Shown piece by piece: positions 7,187 through 14,028 of a DNA stretch of 16,014 nucleotides (within the stretch, counting starts at the first letter, position 1; every line of letters starts with the position of its first letter). Source of the stretch: Candidatus Caldarchaeum sp. (GTDB lineage Archaea; Thermoproteota; Nitrososphaeria_A; Caldarchaeales; Caldarchaeaceae); NCBI GenBank assembly GCA_025054795.1, contig JANWZU010000117.1, positions 1 to 16,014 of the forward strand. Direction: 5' to 3'. The notes beneath the pieces were generated by a model that did not search any database, was not told the DNA's origin, and worked only from the letters and a program-made list of their open reading frames with translations. The translations under genes and the position numbers were made by a program.

Positions 7187-9247
7187 ATGTTGGAGGGGGT
7201 TTACGTAGCCGTCGACGTGGGAGGCACCTTCACAGACTTAGTCGCAGTACATGTCCACTCTGGCAGGACGTACAAAGCGAAGGTCAGGAGCACTCCTCTG
7301 AACCCGGAGAGCGGTTTTCTCGATGCTGTCAAGAAGTTGCTGGAGATGGACGGCGTTGACCCCGGCTCCGTCGAGATGGTTGTGCACGTGAACACCATAG
7401 GTACGAATCTTTTCAGAGGCCAGCTTGGGCTGAATGTTCCGAAGGTTGCGTTAGTGGCGACGGCTGGGTTTAGGGATGTTTTGGAAATAGGGAGGCAGAA
7501 CAGGGCTGAGCTGTACAACCTCTTCTACCAGAGGCCCAAGCCTATTGTGCCTCGGGAGAGACGGCTTGAGGTGCGTGAAAGAGTTGACTGCAGGGGGAAT
7601 GTGTTGGAGGAGGTTGGGGAGGATGAGCTGGAGAGGGTCTCGGAGCACTTGGCTAAAGACGGCGTCGATGCGTTAGCCGTCTCGTTCCTCAACAGCTACG
7701 TCAACCCCCACAACGAAAGGAGGGCGAAAAACTATCTGGCCAGCCGGTTCAAAATCCCGGTGTTCACGTCTTACGAAGTCGACCCAGAACACAGGGAGTA
7801 TGAAAGAACAAGCACAACCGTCGTCAACGCAGCGCTTGCACCTGTGGTTGCAAGGTACTTGGAGAAAGTAAGGCTGGGTCTTCAGGAGCTTGGGATAGCT
7901 GCGCCCGTGCAGATAATGAGCTCGGCGGGAGGGCTTGTAGACGTCGTCGAGGCCTCGAACAGGCCTGTTTCATGTATCGAGTCGGGCCCGGCTGCAGGCG
8001 TCATCGGAGCAGCCAAGCTGGCTGGGTTGACGGGTTTCGGTAAGGTGATAAGCCTCGACATGGGGGGAACGACAGCGAAGGCGGGAGTGGTTGTTGACGG
8101 GCTTCCGACATACGTCCCCGAGATGGAGGTCGGAGGTAAAGCGCACCTAGGTAGGATGGTTAAGGGAAGCGGCTACCCTGTTAGGTTTCCATCGATCGAC
8201 TTGGCTGAGGTGAGCGCCGGCGGCGGAACAATCATAGACGTCGACCCGAGCGGATCTCTCAAAGTTGGGCCGATGAGCGCTGGCGCCGACCCGGGGCCTG
8301 TGTGCTACGGCCTCGGCGGACAGATGCCGACGATTACCGACGCAAACCTCGTTCTGAACAGGGTTGAGCATCTTCTCGGAGGTGAGATGAAGCTGGACAA
8401 ACATCTTGCTTCGGAGGCGTTGCGGCGTGTCTCTCAGAAAGCTGGGATGGGGGTTGAGGAATGTGCATGGGCTTCGCTTGTGCTCGTCAACCTCCAGATG
8501 GCTAGAGCAATTTACATCGTCACTTTGGAGAGGGGCCTCGACCCGACTGAGTTTGTTCTCTTCGCATTCGGCGGTGCTGGGCCGATGCACGCAGCCGAGC
8601 TGGCTCAGCAGATAGGAATACCGGCCGTCGTAGTTCCCCCGAACCCGGGCCTGTTTTCCTCCCTAGGACTTCTGATGACGGACATGCGGTACACATACTT
8701 CAAGGGCCTTGTCAAAGTCCTCGAGCCCGGCGACGAAAGCCTCGTAGAAAACATCTTCCGAGAAATTGAGTCAAAAGCTCTTTCCGAGCTGTCGAAGAGG
8801 ATGGACGTGAGCGAGGCCAAGATCTTCAGAAGCCTAGACCTCAGATACAGAGGGCAGGGCTACGAGATCGAGGTCGAAGCAGAAAGGCCTTTCAGCCTCA
8901 GAACCGCTTTAAAGGTTTTCGAGGAGAAGCATGAAGCAACATACGGATACACGCATTCAGGAGAGAACGTCGAGATGGTTGCCGTACGGGTCGCCGTCGT
9001 AGTCCCTTCGAGAAGGCCTGTGCTGACGCAGCGTCCGACCGGGGCTGGCCGTCGGGAGAGGAGGACTAGGGGTGTGTTCTTCGAAGACGACTTTGTTGAG
9101 GCTTCTGTTGTTAGGCGTGAGTATCTCGGTGTTGGAGATGTGGTTGAGGGCCCTGCGATAGTTGAAGAGTATGACTCGACGACCGTCGTTCCCCCGGGCT
9201 GGAGGGCTGTCGTTGACGAAACAGGATGCATGGTGATGAGGCGATGA
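7187..9247 (+). CDS. hyuA: Hydantoinase/5-oxoprolinase/acetone carboxylase family, subunit A (ATP-binding)
   Basis: Subunit A of an ATP-dependent HyuA/HyuB-type enzyme; known members open N-methylhydantoin or 5-oxoproline rings or carboxylate acetone. The 686 residues begin with VYVAVDVGGTFTDLV (residues 5-19), the actin-fold phosphate-binding loop. A second nucleotide motif, SLDMGGTTAKAG, and the preceding ESGPAAGVIGA follow in the middle. Then come VSAGGGTIIDVD, GPMSAGADPGPVCYG and FGGAGPMHAAELA, all family landmarks. Length is normal for a separate A subunit. The ATG at 7187 is chosen from promoter spacing. The stop overlaps the start of subunit B as ATGA, so the two subunits are translationally coupled. 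The exact substrate is unknown; a cyclic amide from N-heterocycle or amino acid breakdown is the likeliest class. Confidence 0.92.
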   Translation: MLEGVYVAVDVGGTFTDLVAVHVHSGRTYKAKVRSTPLNPESGFLDAVKKLLEMDGVDPGSVEMVVHVNTIGTNLFRGQLGLNVPKVALVATAGFRDVLEIGRQNRAELYNLFYQRPKPIVPRERRLEVRERVDCRGNVLEEVGEDELERVSEHLAKDGVDALAVSFLNSYVNPHNERRAKNYLASRFKIPVFTSYEVDPEHREYERTSTTVVNAALAPVVARYLEKVRLGLQELGIAAPVQIMSSAGGLVDVVEASNRPVSCIESGPAAGVIGAAKLAGLTGFGKVISLDMGGTTAKAGVVVDGLPTYVPEMEVGGKAHLGRMVKGSGYPVRFPSIDLAEVSAGGGTIIDVDPSGSLKVGPMSAGADPGPVCYGLGGQMPTITDANLVLNRVEHLLGGEMKLDKHLASEALRRVSQKAGMGVEECAWASLVLVNLQMARAIYIVTLERGLDPTEFVLFAFGGAGPMHAAELAQQIGIPAVVVPPNPGLFSSLGLLMTDMRYTYFKGLVKVLEPGDESLVENIFREIESKALSELSKRMDVSEAKIFRSLDLRYRGQGYEIEVEAERPFSLRTALKVFEEKHEATYGYTHSGENVEMVAVRVAVVVPSRRPVLTQRPTGAGRRERRTRGVFFEDDFVEASVVRREYLGVGDVVEGPAIVEEYDSTTVVPPGWRAVVDETGCMVMRR
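9232..9236 (+). promoter_or_regulatory. Ribosome binding site for subunit B
   Basis: GGTGA lies 7 bases before the ATG at 9244, inside the end of the upstream coding region. It selects this ATG rather than an in-frame ATG at 9226, which would give a longer overlap. Confidence 0.5.
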
Positions 9248-10809
9248 GCATAGCAGTCGAGATAGTTAGGCACAGCCTCCTCTACATCTCAGAGGAGATG
9301 GGCGTCGCTCTCAGAAAGTCAGCCTTCTCACCCAACATCAGGGAGAGAGCCGACCACAGCTGCGCCATACTCGACGCCGAAGGCCGGCTGATAGGGCAGG
9401 CCGAGCACATCCCCGTCCACATAGGCTCGCTTCCGCTAGGCTTGAAGAACACGCTCAAGTATCTTGAGGAGAGAGGCGTTGAGGTCTCGCCCGGCGACAT
9501 GTTCGTCCTCAACGACCCCTACATAGCCGGAACACATCTGAACGACGTCACAACCATAAGGCCCATCTTCTACAACAACCGCCTCGTGGCCTACGTTGCC
9601 AACAAGGCGCATCAAGTCGACGTAGGAGGCATGGACCCTTCAAGCATCACGATCAGGGCTGAGACGCTTTGGCAGGAGGGTCTGGTCATACCGCCTGTCA
9701 AGCTGATGGAGGGCGACAAGCTGGTTGACGACGTTGTAGAGATAATAAAGTCCAACACCCGCATGCCCGAAATAACGCTGGGAGACCTGAGGGCCCAGGT
9801 GGCGGCCAACCTGATGGGTGAGAAGAAGGTTCTCGAGCTTATTGACAAGGTTTCGCTCAAAGTGTTCAACGAAGCCGTCGAACAGATACTTGAAAGAACA
9901 ACTCTGCTGGTCAAGTCTGAGCTGGCTAAAATTCCACACGGAACATGGCACGGAGAGGACTACCTTGAGCTTGAAGACAGAGACTTGACGATAAAGGCCA
10001 AGCTCTCGATAAGCGGCGAAGGCTTTGAAGTAAGCTTCGACGGAACAGACAGACAGGTGGACAAGCCTCTCAACGCCGTTCTGGGCGTGACGACGGCGGC
10101 AACAACCTATTCGTTGAAGACGATTCTGACCACTGAAATACAGCTTAACGACGGCTTCCTCCGCACCCTCTCCATCCACGCGCCATCCGGAACCATCGTC
10201 AACCCCGTCAAGCCCGCTCCAGTCGCAGCGGGAAACCTAGAGACAAGCCAGAGGATTGTGGACGTGTTGTTCAAGGCCCTAGCTCAAGTCATGCCCGATA
10301 AAGTTCCGGCAGCCAGCAACGGAAGCATGAACAACTTGATGATGGGCGGCATCCATCCCGAAACCGGGAAAGCATGGGCCTTCTACGAAACAATCGGCGG
10401 CGGAGGAGGTGCTAGGAAAGGGCTTGACGGAGTTGACGGAATCCACTGCCACATGACTAACACGCTCAACACGCCGATAGAGGTCATCGAGCACTACTAC
10501 CCCGTTCTCTTCAAGTCCTACAGGCTGAGAGACGGAAGCGGAGGAGTAGGAAGATGGAGGGGCGGAATGGGGATTGAGAGAAGCTTCACAGCCTTGGCTA
10601 GGATCAACGTTGCTGTGATGGGCGAGAGGTCTAGGAACAGGCCTTGGGGTCTTCAAGGAGGTGGAGACGGAGCGCCCAGCGAATACCTAATCATCAAACA
10701 CAGCGGTGAGATAGTCAGGCTGAAGTCGAAGGACGTGGCGGTGCTGGAGAAAGGCGACACCCTTGTCATACGTACGGCGGGCGGAGGAGGCTACGGCAGC
10801 TCAGAATAG
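9244..10809 (+). CDS. hyuB: Hydantoinase/5-oxoprolinase family, subunit B
   Basis: Partner of the preceding gene in an ATP-dependent ring-opening (or related) enzyme. The 521 residues carry the family landmarks: RADHSCAILDAEGRLIGQAE and HIPVHIGSLP near the N-terminus, then VLNDPYIAGTHLND (about 88-101, with probable metal or substrate contacts in NDPY and H98) and KAHQVDVGG. Further on are SNGSMNNLMMGG and YETIGGGGGARKGLDGVDG. The C-terminal part has LRDGSGGVGRWRGGMG and ends in TAGGGGYG, typical of complete B subunits. Start chosen for the ATGA overlap with subunit A and the GGTGA site 7 bases before. The 3' end overlaps the convergent ctaB gene by 9 bases, leaving no room for a terminator between them. 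Confidence 0.93.
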   Translation: MSIAVEIVRHSLLYISEEMGVALRKSAFSPNIRERADHSCAILDAEGRLIGQAEHIPVHIGSLPLGLKNTLKYLEERGVEVSPGDMFVLNDPYIAGTHLNDVTTIRPIFYNNRLVAYVANKAHQVDVGGMDPSSITIRAETLWQEGLVIPPVKLMEGDKLVDDVVEIIKSNTRMPEITLGDLRAQVAANLMGEKKVLELIDKVSLKVFNEAVEQILERTTLLVKSELAKIPHGTWHGEDYLELEDRDLTIKAKLSISGEGFEVSFDGTDRQVDKPLNAVLGVTTAATTYSLKTILTTEIQLNDGFLRTLSIHAPSGTIVNPVKPAPVAAGNLETSQRIVDVLFKALAQVMPDKVPAASNGSMNNLMMGGIHPETGKAWAFYETIGGGGGARKGLDGVDGIHCHMTNTLNTPIEVIEHYYPVLFKSYRLRDGSGGVGRWRGGMGIERSFTALARINVAVMGERSRNRPWGLQGGGDGAPSEYLIIKHSGEIVRLKSKDVAVLEKGDTLVIRTAGGGGYGSSE

Positions 10810-11676
10810 GTTGTCCAGCATTACTGCGAGCATGATGATGAAAAGCTGCGGGCTGGTAAGCTTGAAAAGAATGTAAGCTACTCTCCTAGTTGGGTTGAAC
10901 ATTAACGCAGCAGCGGGAAACGCTATCGCAGCTCCGCTCAACACAGCCGCAGCCAAGTAAATCAAGCCGTACTTAGCGGGATAAAGAACGTAGAGCAGAA
11001 AAGTGAACAGAACCGAGAGTATGGTCGTGGACGAGATGCATCTGATGGCCGTGGCCTCCGAGGCCACGACGGGAAGCATCGGTATGTGAGCTTTCTTGTA
11101 GTCTTCTCGGTAGATGAGGGCTAGGCTCCAGATGTGCGGTGGGATCCACAACACTATCAAAGCCGCTAAGATCCACGCCTCAGCGGTTGGCCAGAAGCTT
11201 ACGGAAGTATATCCGGCCATAAGCGGAGCTCCTCCAGCATAGCTGCCGATTATTATGTTCAGCGGAGTGCGTCTCTTAGCCCACAGAACATACATCACCA
11301 AGTAGTTGAACATTCCCGTGAACATGAAGACGAAAGCCATCCAGTTTATCGAAAGAGCTAGAATCAGCGAAGCAGCCATCAAAGCCAATCCAAAAGCCAA
11401 AGCCTTCCACTCAGGGGTTATCAAACCTCGGGGAAGAACTCTGCGGGCTGTCCTCTTCATCACGGAGTCGAGAGACCTCTCCATGTAGTTGGACGTGGCT
11501 TCCGTCCCAGCCACACCCAGAACTATTGAAAGCAGCGATGGAACGAACGTAGAAGGGTTTGGCAGACCGTTTGAAGCTGCAACTATTCCCGCAGCCCCCG
11601 TGAAAGCCAAAAGCCACCAGACATTAGGCTTGGTCAGCAGGAAGTAAGCCTTAGCGGCCTGCAGAACCTGAGACAT
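10801..11676 (-). CDS. ctaB: Heme O synthase (protoheme IX farnesyltransferase)
   Basis: UbiA-family membrane prenyltransferase that attaches a farnesyl group to protoheme, giving heme O for terminal oxidases. The 291 residues show the first prenyl-diphosphate/metal motif as N63-Y-M-E-R-x-x-D70, then MKRTARRVLPRG. The loop WIPPHIWSLALIYREDY (H181, D192) is followed by IPMLPVV; this is the CtaB-specific signature rather than UbiA or chlorophyll/menaquinone branches. I see about eight to nine hydrophobic helices. It follows the winged-helix gene by 9 bases with an AGGT site about 8 bases before the ATG, so it appears to be the last gene of the sulfur-carrier operon. Its presence implies a heme-copper oxidase elsewhere in the genome. 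It overlaps hyuB tail-to-tail. Confidence 0.94.
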   Translation of the reverse strand: MSQVLQAAKAYFLLTKPNVWWLLAFTGAAGIVAASNGLPNPSTFVPSLLSIVLGVAGTEATSNYMERSLDSVMKRTARRVLPRGLITPEWKALAFGLALMAASLILALSINWMAFVFMFTGMFNYLVMYVLWAKRRTPLNIIIGSYAGGAPLMAGYTSVSFWPTAEAWILAALIVLWIPPHIWSLALIYREDYKKAHIPMLPVVASEATAIRCISSTTILSVLFTFLLYVLYPAKYGLIYLAAAVLSGAAIAFPAAALMFNPTRRVAYILFKLTSPQLFIIMLAVMLDNLF

Positions 11677-11685
11677 AGCTATGAC

Positions 11686-12084
11686 CTACTTCTTCTTAAG
11701 ATAGTATTTGTAGTCTCCTCTCAAACCCACTCTTGCGAGTATGTTCTTCTGATGAAGAATGCCTAGCGCTTGGCTGACCTTCCTGCTCTGAAACTTCACG
11801 TTGACAAGCTCAGCCACCTTCTCCCTAACCTCTCCCGTTGATCGGGGCTGGCTGAAGAAAGACGAAGGAATAAGCTGCTCCTCGAGAACCCTCAGCACTT
11901 CGACTGCCTCCGACCTACCCCGCCGCCTCGAGACCCCGGCCTTGGGTTTCTGCTTAAGCTTTTCTAAAACAGCTTTCTGAATCTCTACCAAGTCATCGAC
12001 ATGGGAAAGGGCCTCTTCCTTCGACGCAGCCTCACACGAGACCTCTACATCGTCAGACTCTAGGGTTATCACGTACTTCGGCAT
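11686..12084 (-). CDS. Small basic protein with a C-terminal winged-helix-like region
   Basis: I do not recognise a named family. From the chosen ATG it has 132 residues. The N-terminus (about 1-45) looks like a small strand-helix unit, KYVITLESDDVEVSCEA followed by an acidic helix. A basic linker follows (SRRRGRSE). The C-terminal part, roughly residue 80 onward (STGEVREKVAELVNVKFQ, then a recognition-helix-like RKVSQALGILHQKN and a basic wing ending YYLKKK), reads as a winged helix that could bind DNA. An in-frame GTG at 12096 would add four residues, but it overlaps the AGGTG that serves the ATG. It sits 18 bases after the CysO-like gene and 9 before ctaB, so it is probably co-transcribed. 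A regulator of this operon is plausible but only inferred. Confidence 0.78.
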   Translation of the reverse strand: MPKYVITLESDDVEVSCEAASKEEALSHVDDLVEIQKAVLEKLKQKPKAGVSRRRGRSEAVEVLRVLEEQLIPSSFFSQPRSTGEVREKVAELVNVKFQSRKVSQALGILHQKNILARVGLRGDYKYYLKKK

Positions 12085-12093
12085 GACGCAGCG

Positions 12094-12098
12094 CACCT
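12094..12098 (-). promoter_or_regulatory. Ribosome binding site for the winged-helix-like gene
   Basis: The minus strand reads AGGTG, ending 9 bases before the ATG at 12084. It favours that ATG over the in-frame GTG that is part of this same motif. Confidence 0.45.
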
Positions 12099-12102
12099 GT
12101 TG

Positions 12103-12645
12103 TCAGAACCTTCTGAACTTGAGAAAAAGCTCGCCGTTAACCAGAGAGATCTCGAAAGCAGTCATGTTAGCCAGCCTCTCTCGGAGGACTGGAGGCAGGT
12201 AGATCCTGCCGTATTTGTCGGGCTCGAAGACGTACTTCACGTCGTCGATTACTAGAGAGATCTCTCTTTTTTTTGCTTTCTTGATGAGCTTCATCGGTAC
12301 CGTTATGCGTCCGTGTTCTCTGACGGTTCGGCCGAGCTTCCGGCTTATCGACACAGCGTGAGCCATGCTTAAGCCGCCTGCGATCGACGGAATGATGTAT
12401 ATCGTGTCGCCGTCCTTAATCTTGGTCTGAAGGCCTTCTAGATAGCGGATGTCCTCGTCGTTGAGAAAAACGTTGACGAAGTTGCGCACAGAGCCTGTCT
12501 CCGTGAAAAGATGCCTCTGCAAGGCGTTGAACCTTTCAACAAGCTTTTTCAAAACCTCTCCGACAGTCAAGCCTTCAACTTCAACCACGTCCCGCCCGTC
12601 AGCATACTGCCGAAGGGGGGTTGGAAGATAAACCTTTACAGGCAT
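12103..12645 (-). CDS. cysO: CysO-like ubiquitin-fold sulfur carrier fused to a tandem AbrB/SpoVT-like domain
   Basis: Residues 1-91 form a MoaD/ThiS-type beta-grasp sulfur carrier. The stretch NFVNVFLNDEDIRYLEGLQ (55-73), then KDGDTIYIIPSIAGG ending in G90-G91, matches the pattern of mycobacterial CysO (FVN-x-x-x-NDED-x-R ... DGD ... P-x-x-AGG). In CysO the C-terminal glycine is adenylated and thiocarboxylated, then gives sulfur to a CysM-bound O-phosphoserine intermediate. Here the chain does not stop at Gly-Gly but runs 89 more residues. These hold two similar units, HGRITVP...EISLV (111-140) and YGRIYLP...EISLV (145-180), resembling swapped-hairpin AbrB/SpoVT DNA-binding repeats. As written the carrier cannot be activated unless cut after G91. 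The adjacent JAMM protease is the obvious candidate for this. MoaD for molybdopterin is a weaker alternative. A one-base indel at the junction would split the gene in two. Confidence 0.85.
   Translation of the reverse strand: MPVKVYLPTPLRQYADGRDVVEVEGLTVGEVLKKLVERFNALQRHLFTETGSVRNFVNVFLNDEDIRYLEGLQTKIKDGDTIYIIPSIAGGLSMAHAVSISRKLGRTVREHGRITVPMKLIKKAKKREISLVIDDVKYVFEPDKYGRIYLPPVLRERLANMTAFEISLVNGELFLKFRRF
12106..12315 (-). repeat. Internal protein-level duplication in the carrier extension (AbrB/SpoVT-like hairpins)
   Basis: Two units share the pattern [H/Y]-G-R-I-x-[V/L]-P-x-x-L followed, 16-19 residues after the glycine, by E-I-S-L-V: residues 111-140 and 145-180 of the fusion. GRI-x-x-P-x-x-L is the hallmark start of AbrB/SpoVT-like swapped-hairpin DNA-binding units, which usually pair within a dimer. 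A tandem copy could form the fold within one chain. The similarity is clear by eye; DNA binding is inferred. Confidence 0.55.
12364..12378 (-). other. Diglycine junction with a one-base-removed stop codon and a following ATG
   Basis: On the minus strand the bases read GGC GGC TTA AGC ATG, coding Gly90-Gly91-Leu-Ser-Met94. Without one of the two T bases it would read GGC GGC TAA, a stop directly after the diglycine where free-standing CysO proteins end. An ATG would follow two bases later, opening an 87-residue AbrB-like reading frame. AGGCGG 10-15 bases before the ATG could be its ribosome binding site. The site is therefore either a fusion scar or an indel error. Confidence 0.6.
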
Positions 12646-12672
12646 ACACCTTCAACCATAGTATAAAAGCTG

Positions 12673-12680
12673 TATATAAA
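12673..12680 (-). promoter_or_regulatory. Internal TATA-like box before the CysO-like gene
   Basis: The 42-base gap between the JAMM protease and the carrier gene contains TTTATATA on the minus strand, a near-consensus archaeal TATA element, centred about 31 bases before the carrier ATG. GAAGGTG lies directly before the ATG. The carrier and the genes after it may thus be transcribed separately from cysM and the protease gene. Confidence 0.5.
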
Positions 12681-12687
12681 GTAGAAG

Positions 12688-13101
12688 TCATTCAGCCGAC
12701 ACAACCTCCTGAACAAACCGTTTCCCGCCATAGTTTTCGATGGCAAGCCAGCAGGCATAGCCCGAGACCCGGCCGCCGTAAACCGACACAATCAGGTAGA
12801 ACCATCCGGGAAGGGCGTGCTCAAGGTCATAACGGGATGGCTGGGCCGGGTGGTCGGGGTGGGAGTGGAACACACCCACTACTTGGAGACCTAGCTCCTC
12901 GGCTTTTTTCTCAGCCCTGTAGTACTCCATGGGGTCAACCCTGTACCTAACCCTTCTGTCGTCTTCGTGGACGTTGGAGACGGGGAGTATTTCGACAACC
13001 CGGCCGCCCGAGTTGCTCAGCATCAGGCCAGCCACCTCGTATGGGTAGCCGGTTTCGCAGGATTTGAAAATTCTCTCAAGAACACCACGCTCGATGATCA
13101 T
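12688..13101 (-). CDS. mec: JAMM/MPN+ metalloprotease, Mec+-like
   Basis: This 137-residue zinc metalloprotease has a complete JAMM motif: E22 in YEVAGLML, then H79-S-H81-P with S89 and D92 in HSHPDHPAQPSRYD. It is about the size of single-domain bacterial Mec+ proteases and lacks the insertions of proteasomal Rpn11. In M. tuberculosis, Mec+ releases cysteine from the CysO-cysteine adduct and regenerates Gly-Gly CysO. Its start overlaps the cysM stop as ATGA, so the two are translationally coupled, and the carrier gene follows after 42 bases. Here it might have a second task, cutting the extended carrier after its diglycine as JAMM or deubiquitinase enzymes do with ubiquitin-like precursors; that part is inference. 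A ubiquitin-deconjugation role is less likely because no E1 or E2 gene is adjacent. Confidence 0.9.
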   Translation of the reverse strand: MIIERGVLERIFKSCETGYPYEVAGLMLSNSGGRVVEILPVSNVHEDDRRVRYRVDPMEYYRAEKKAEELGLQVVGVFHSHPDHPAQPSRYDLEHALPGWFYLIVSVYGGRVSGYACWLAIENYGGKRFVQEVVSAE

Positions 13102-14012
13102 TTCAGAGTATCCTCTCTTTGGAAAACGTTGGAGACGCCGTCGGGAAGAATCACCACCACCAACCCGTTGTCAACCTCGTTCACCAGCTTCAAGGCAGCC
13201 GCTGCAGCAGCCCCGCCTGACACGCCTGCGGGTATCCCTGCTCGCAGAAGCTTCTTCATCGTTTCAACAGCCTCCTCAGTCTCGATTAACATTTTAACGT
13301 CGGCTATGTCTTCCCGATAGAGCTGAGGCCTAGCGGCTGAGCTCATGAATTTAAGACCCTCGATTCCGTGAAACTCGCTTTCAGGCTGAACCTCTACGAC
13401 CCGCAGCTGAGGGTTTTTCTGCTTTAGGAAAAGCGCCGTGCCTTGAAGAGTTCCGGAGGTGCCGACGCCTGCGACTAGGTGGGTTATCATGCCGGACGTC
13501 TGCATCCATATCTCAGGCCCCGTTGACCGGTAGTGGGCTTCGGGGTTTGCTGGGTTGCTGTACTGGTCGGCGTAAAAGTATCTTTCAGGTTCTTCCTCGT
13601 AAAACTCTCTAGCCCTTTTTATCGCCCCCTCCATCCCCTCGAGTGCGTTCGTCATAACTACCTCGGCTCCGAAAGCCTTCATCTTAGTCAGCTTGACCTT
13701 CGAGATGTTAGAGGGGACAACCATCTTGACCGAATAGCCCATGGAGGCTGCGAGCATGGCGTAGGCTATTCCGGTGTTGCCTGAAGTGGCGTCCAACAGG
13801 GTTTTACGGGGAGTGAGCAGGCCTTTTTTCTCAGCGTCCAGAATTATGTTGAGTGCAGGCCTGTCCTTTACAGAGCCTCCGGGGTTGAACATCTCGCATT
13901 TTCCGAAAACCCTCACTCCCGGCTTCTCCAGCATTTTCAAACGTATCAGAGGAGTGTTTCCTATGAACTCAGCTAAACCCCTGCCCTTTACCAGCGTGTC
14001 GCTGAAAGTCAT
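13098..14012 (-). CDS. cysM: PLP-dependent cysteine synthase, CysM-like
   Basis: Fold-type II pyridoxal-phosphate enzyme that makes cysteine from an activated serine. The 304 residues show the PLP lysine K49 in NPGGSVKDRPA, the substrate loop TSGNTG (76-81), the phosphate-binding GVGTSGT (181-187), and a late SGGAAAAAALKL region. GIEGLKFM after VEVQPES recalls the region that in CysM-type enzymes precedes the substrate-gating part. In M. tuberculosis, CysM uses O-phosphoserine and takes sulfur from thiocarboxylated CysO rather than from free sulfide; the overlap with the JAMM gene and the nearby carrier argue for the same here. Acceptor preference (O-phosphoserine or O-acetylserine) cannot be read securely from sequence. 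The gene follows a small regulator-like gene by 16 bases and overlaps the protease gene by 4. Confidence 0.92.
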   Translation of the reverse strand: MTFSDTLVKGRGLAEFIGNTPLIRLKMLEKPGVRVFGKCEMFNPGGSVKDRPALNIILDAEKKGLLTPRKTLLDATSGNTGIAYAMLAASMGYSVKMVVPSNISKVKLTKMKAFGAEVVMTNALEGMEGAIKRAREFYEEEPERYFYADQYSNPANPEAHYRSTGPEIWMQTSGMITHLVAGVGTSGTLQGTALFLKQKNPQLRVVEVQPESEFHGIEGLKFMSSAARPQLYREDIADVKMLIETEEAVETMKKLLRAGIPAGVSGGAAAAAALKLVNEVDNGLVVVILPDGVSNVFQREDTLK

Positions 14013-14028
14013 AGGCTTCTCAGCCGGC

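Noticed and set aside
8147..10656. Minus-strand frames of 100-180 codons opposite hyuA and hyuB
   Set aside because: They are shadows of strongly conserved plus-strand genes, with low-complexity Ser/Thr/Pro- or His-rich translations and no promoter or ribosome site.
12103..12645. Calling the carrier MoaD because of the molybdenum hydroxylases and moaA in the window
   Set aside because: moaA is 6.4 kb away with its own promoter, no moaE is adjacent, and the FVN-x-x-x-NDED pattern matches CysO. MoaD is kept only as a weaker alternative.
12688..13101. Reading the JAMM protease and ubiquitin-fold protein as an archaeal ubiquitin-tagging system
   Set aside because: No E1, E2 or RING-like gene is nearby. 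The cysteine synthase neighbour and the CysO-type sequence around NDED and AGG fit sulfur transfer better.
12621..13320. Plus-strand frames over the JAMM protease and cysM ends
   Set aside because: Antisense to genes with complete catalytic motifs; translations are rich in Pro, Gly, Arg and Ser as expected for shadows.
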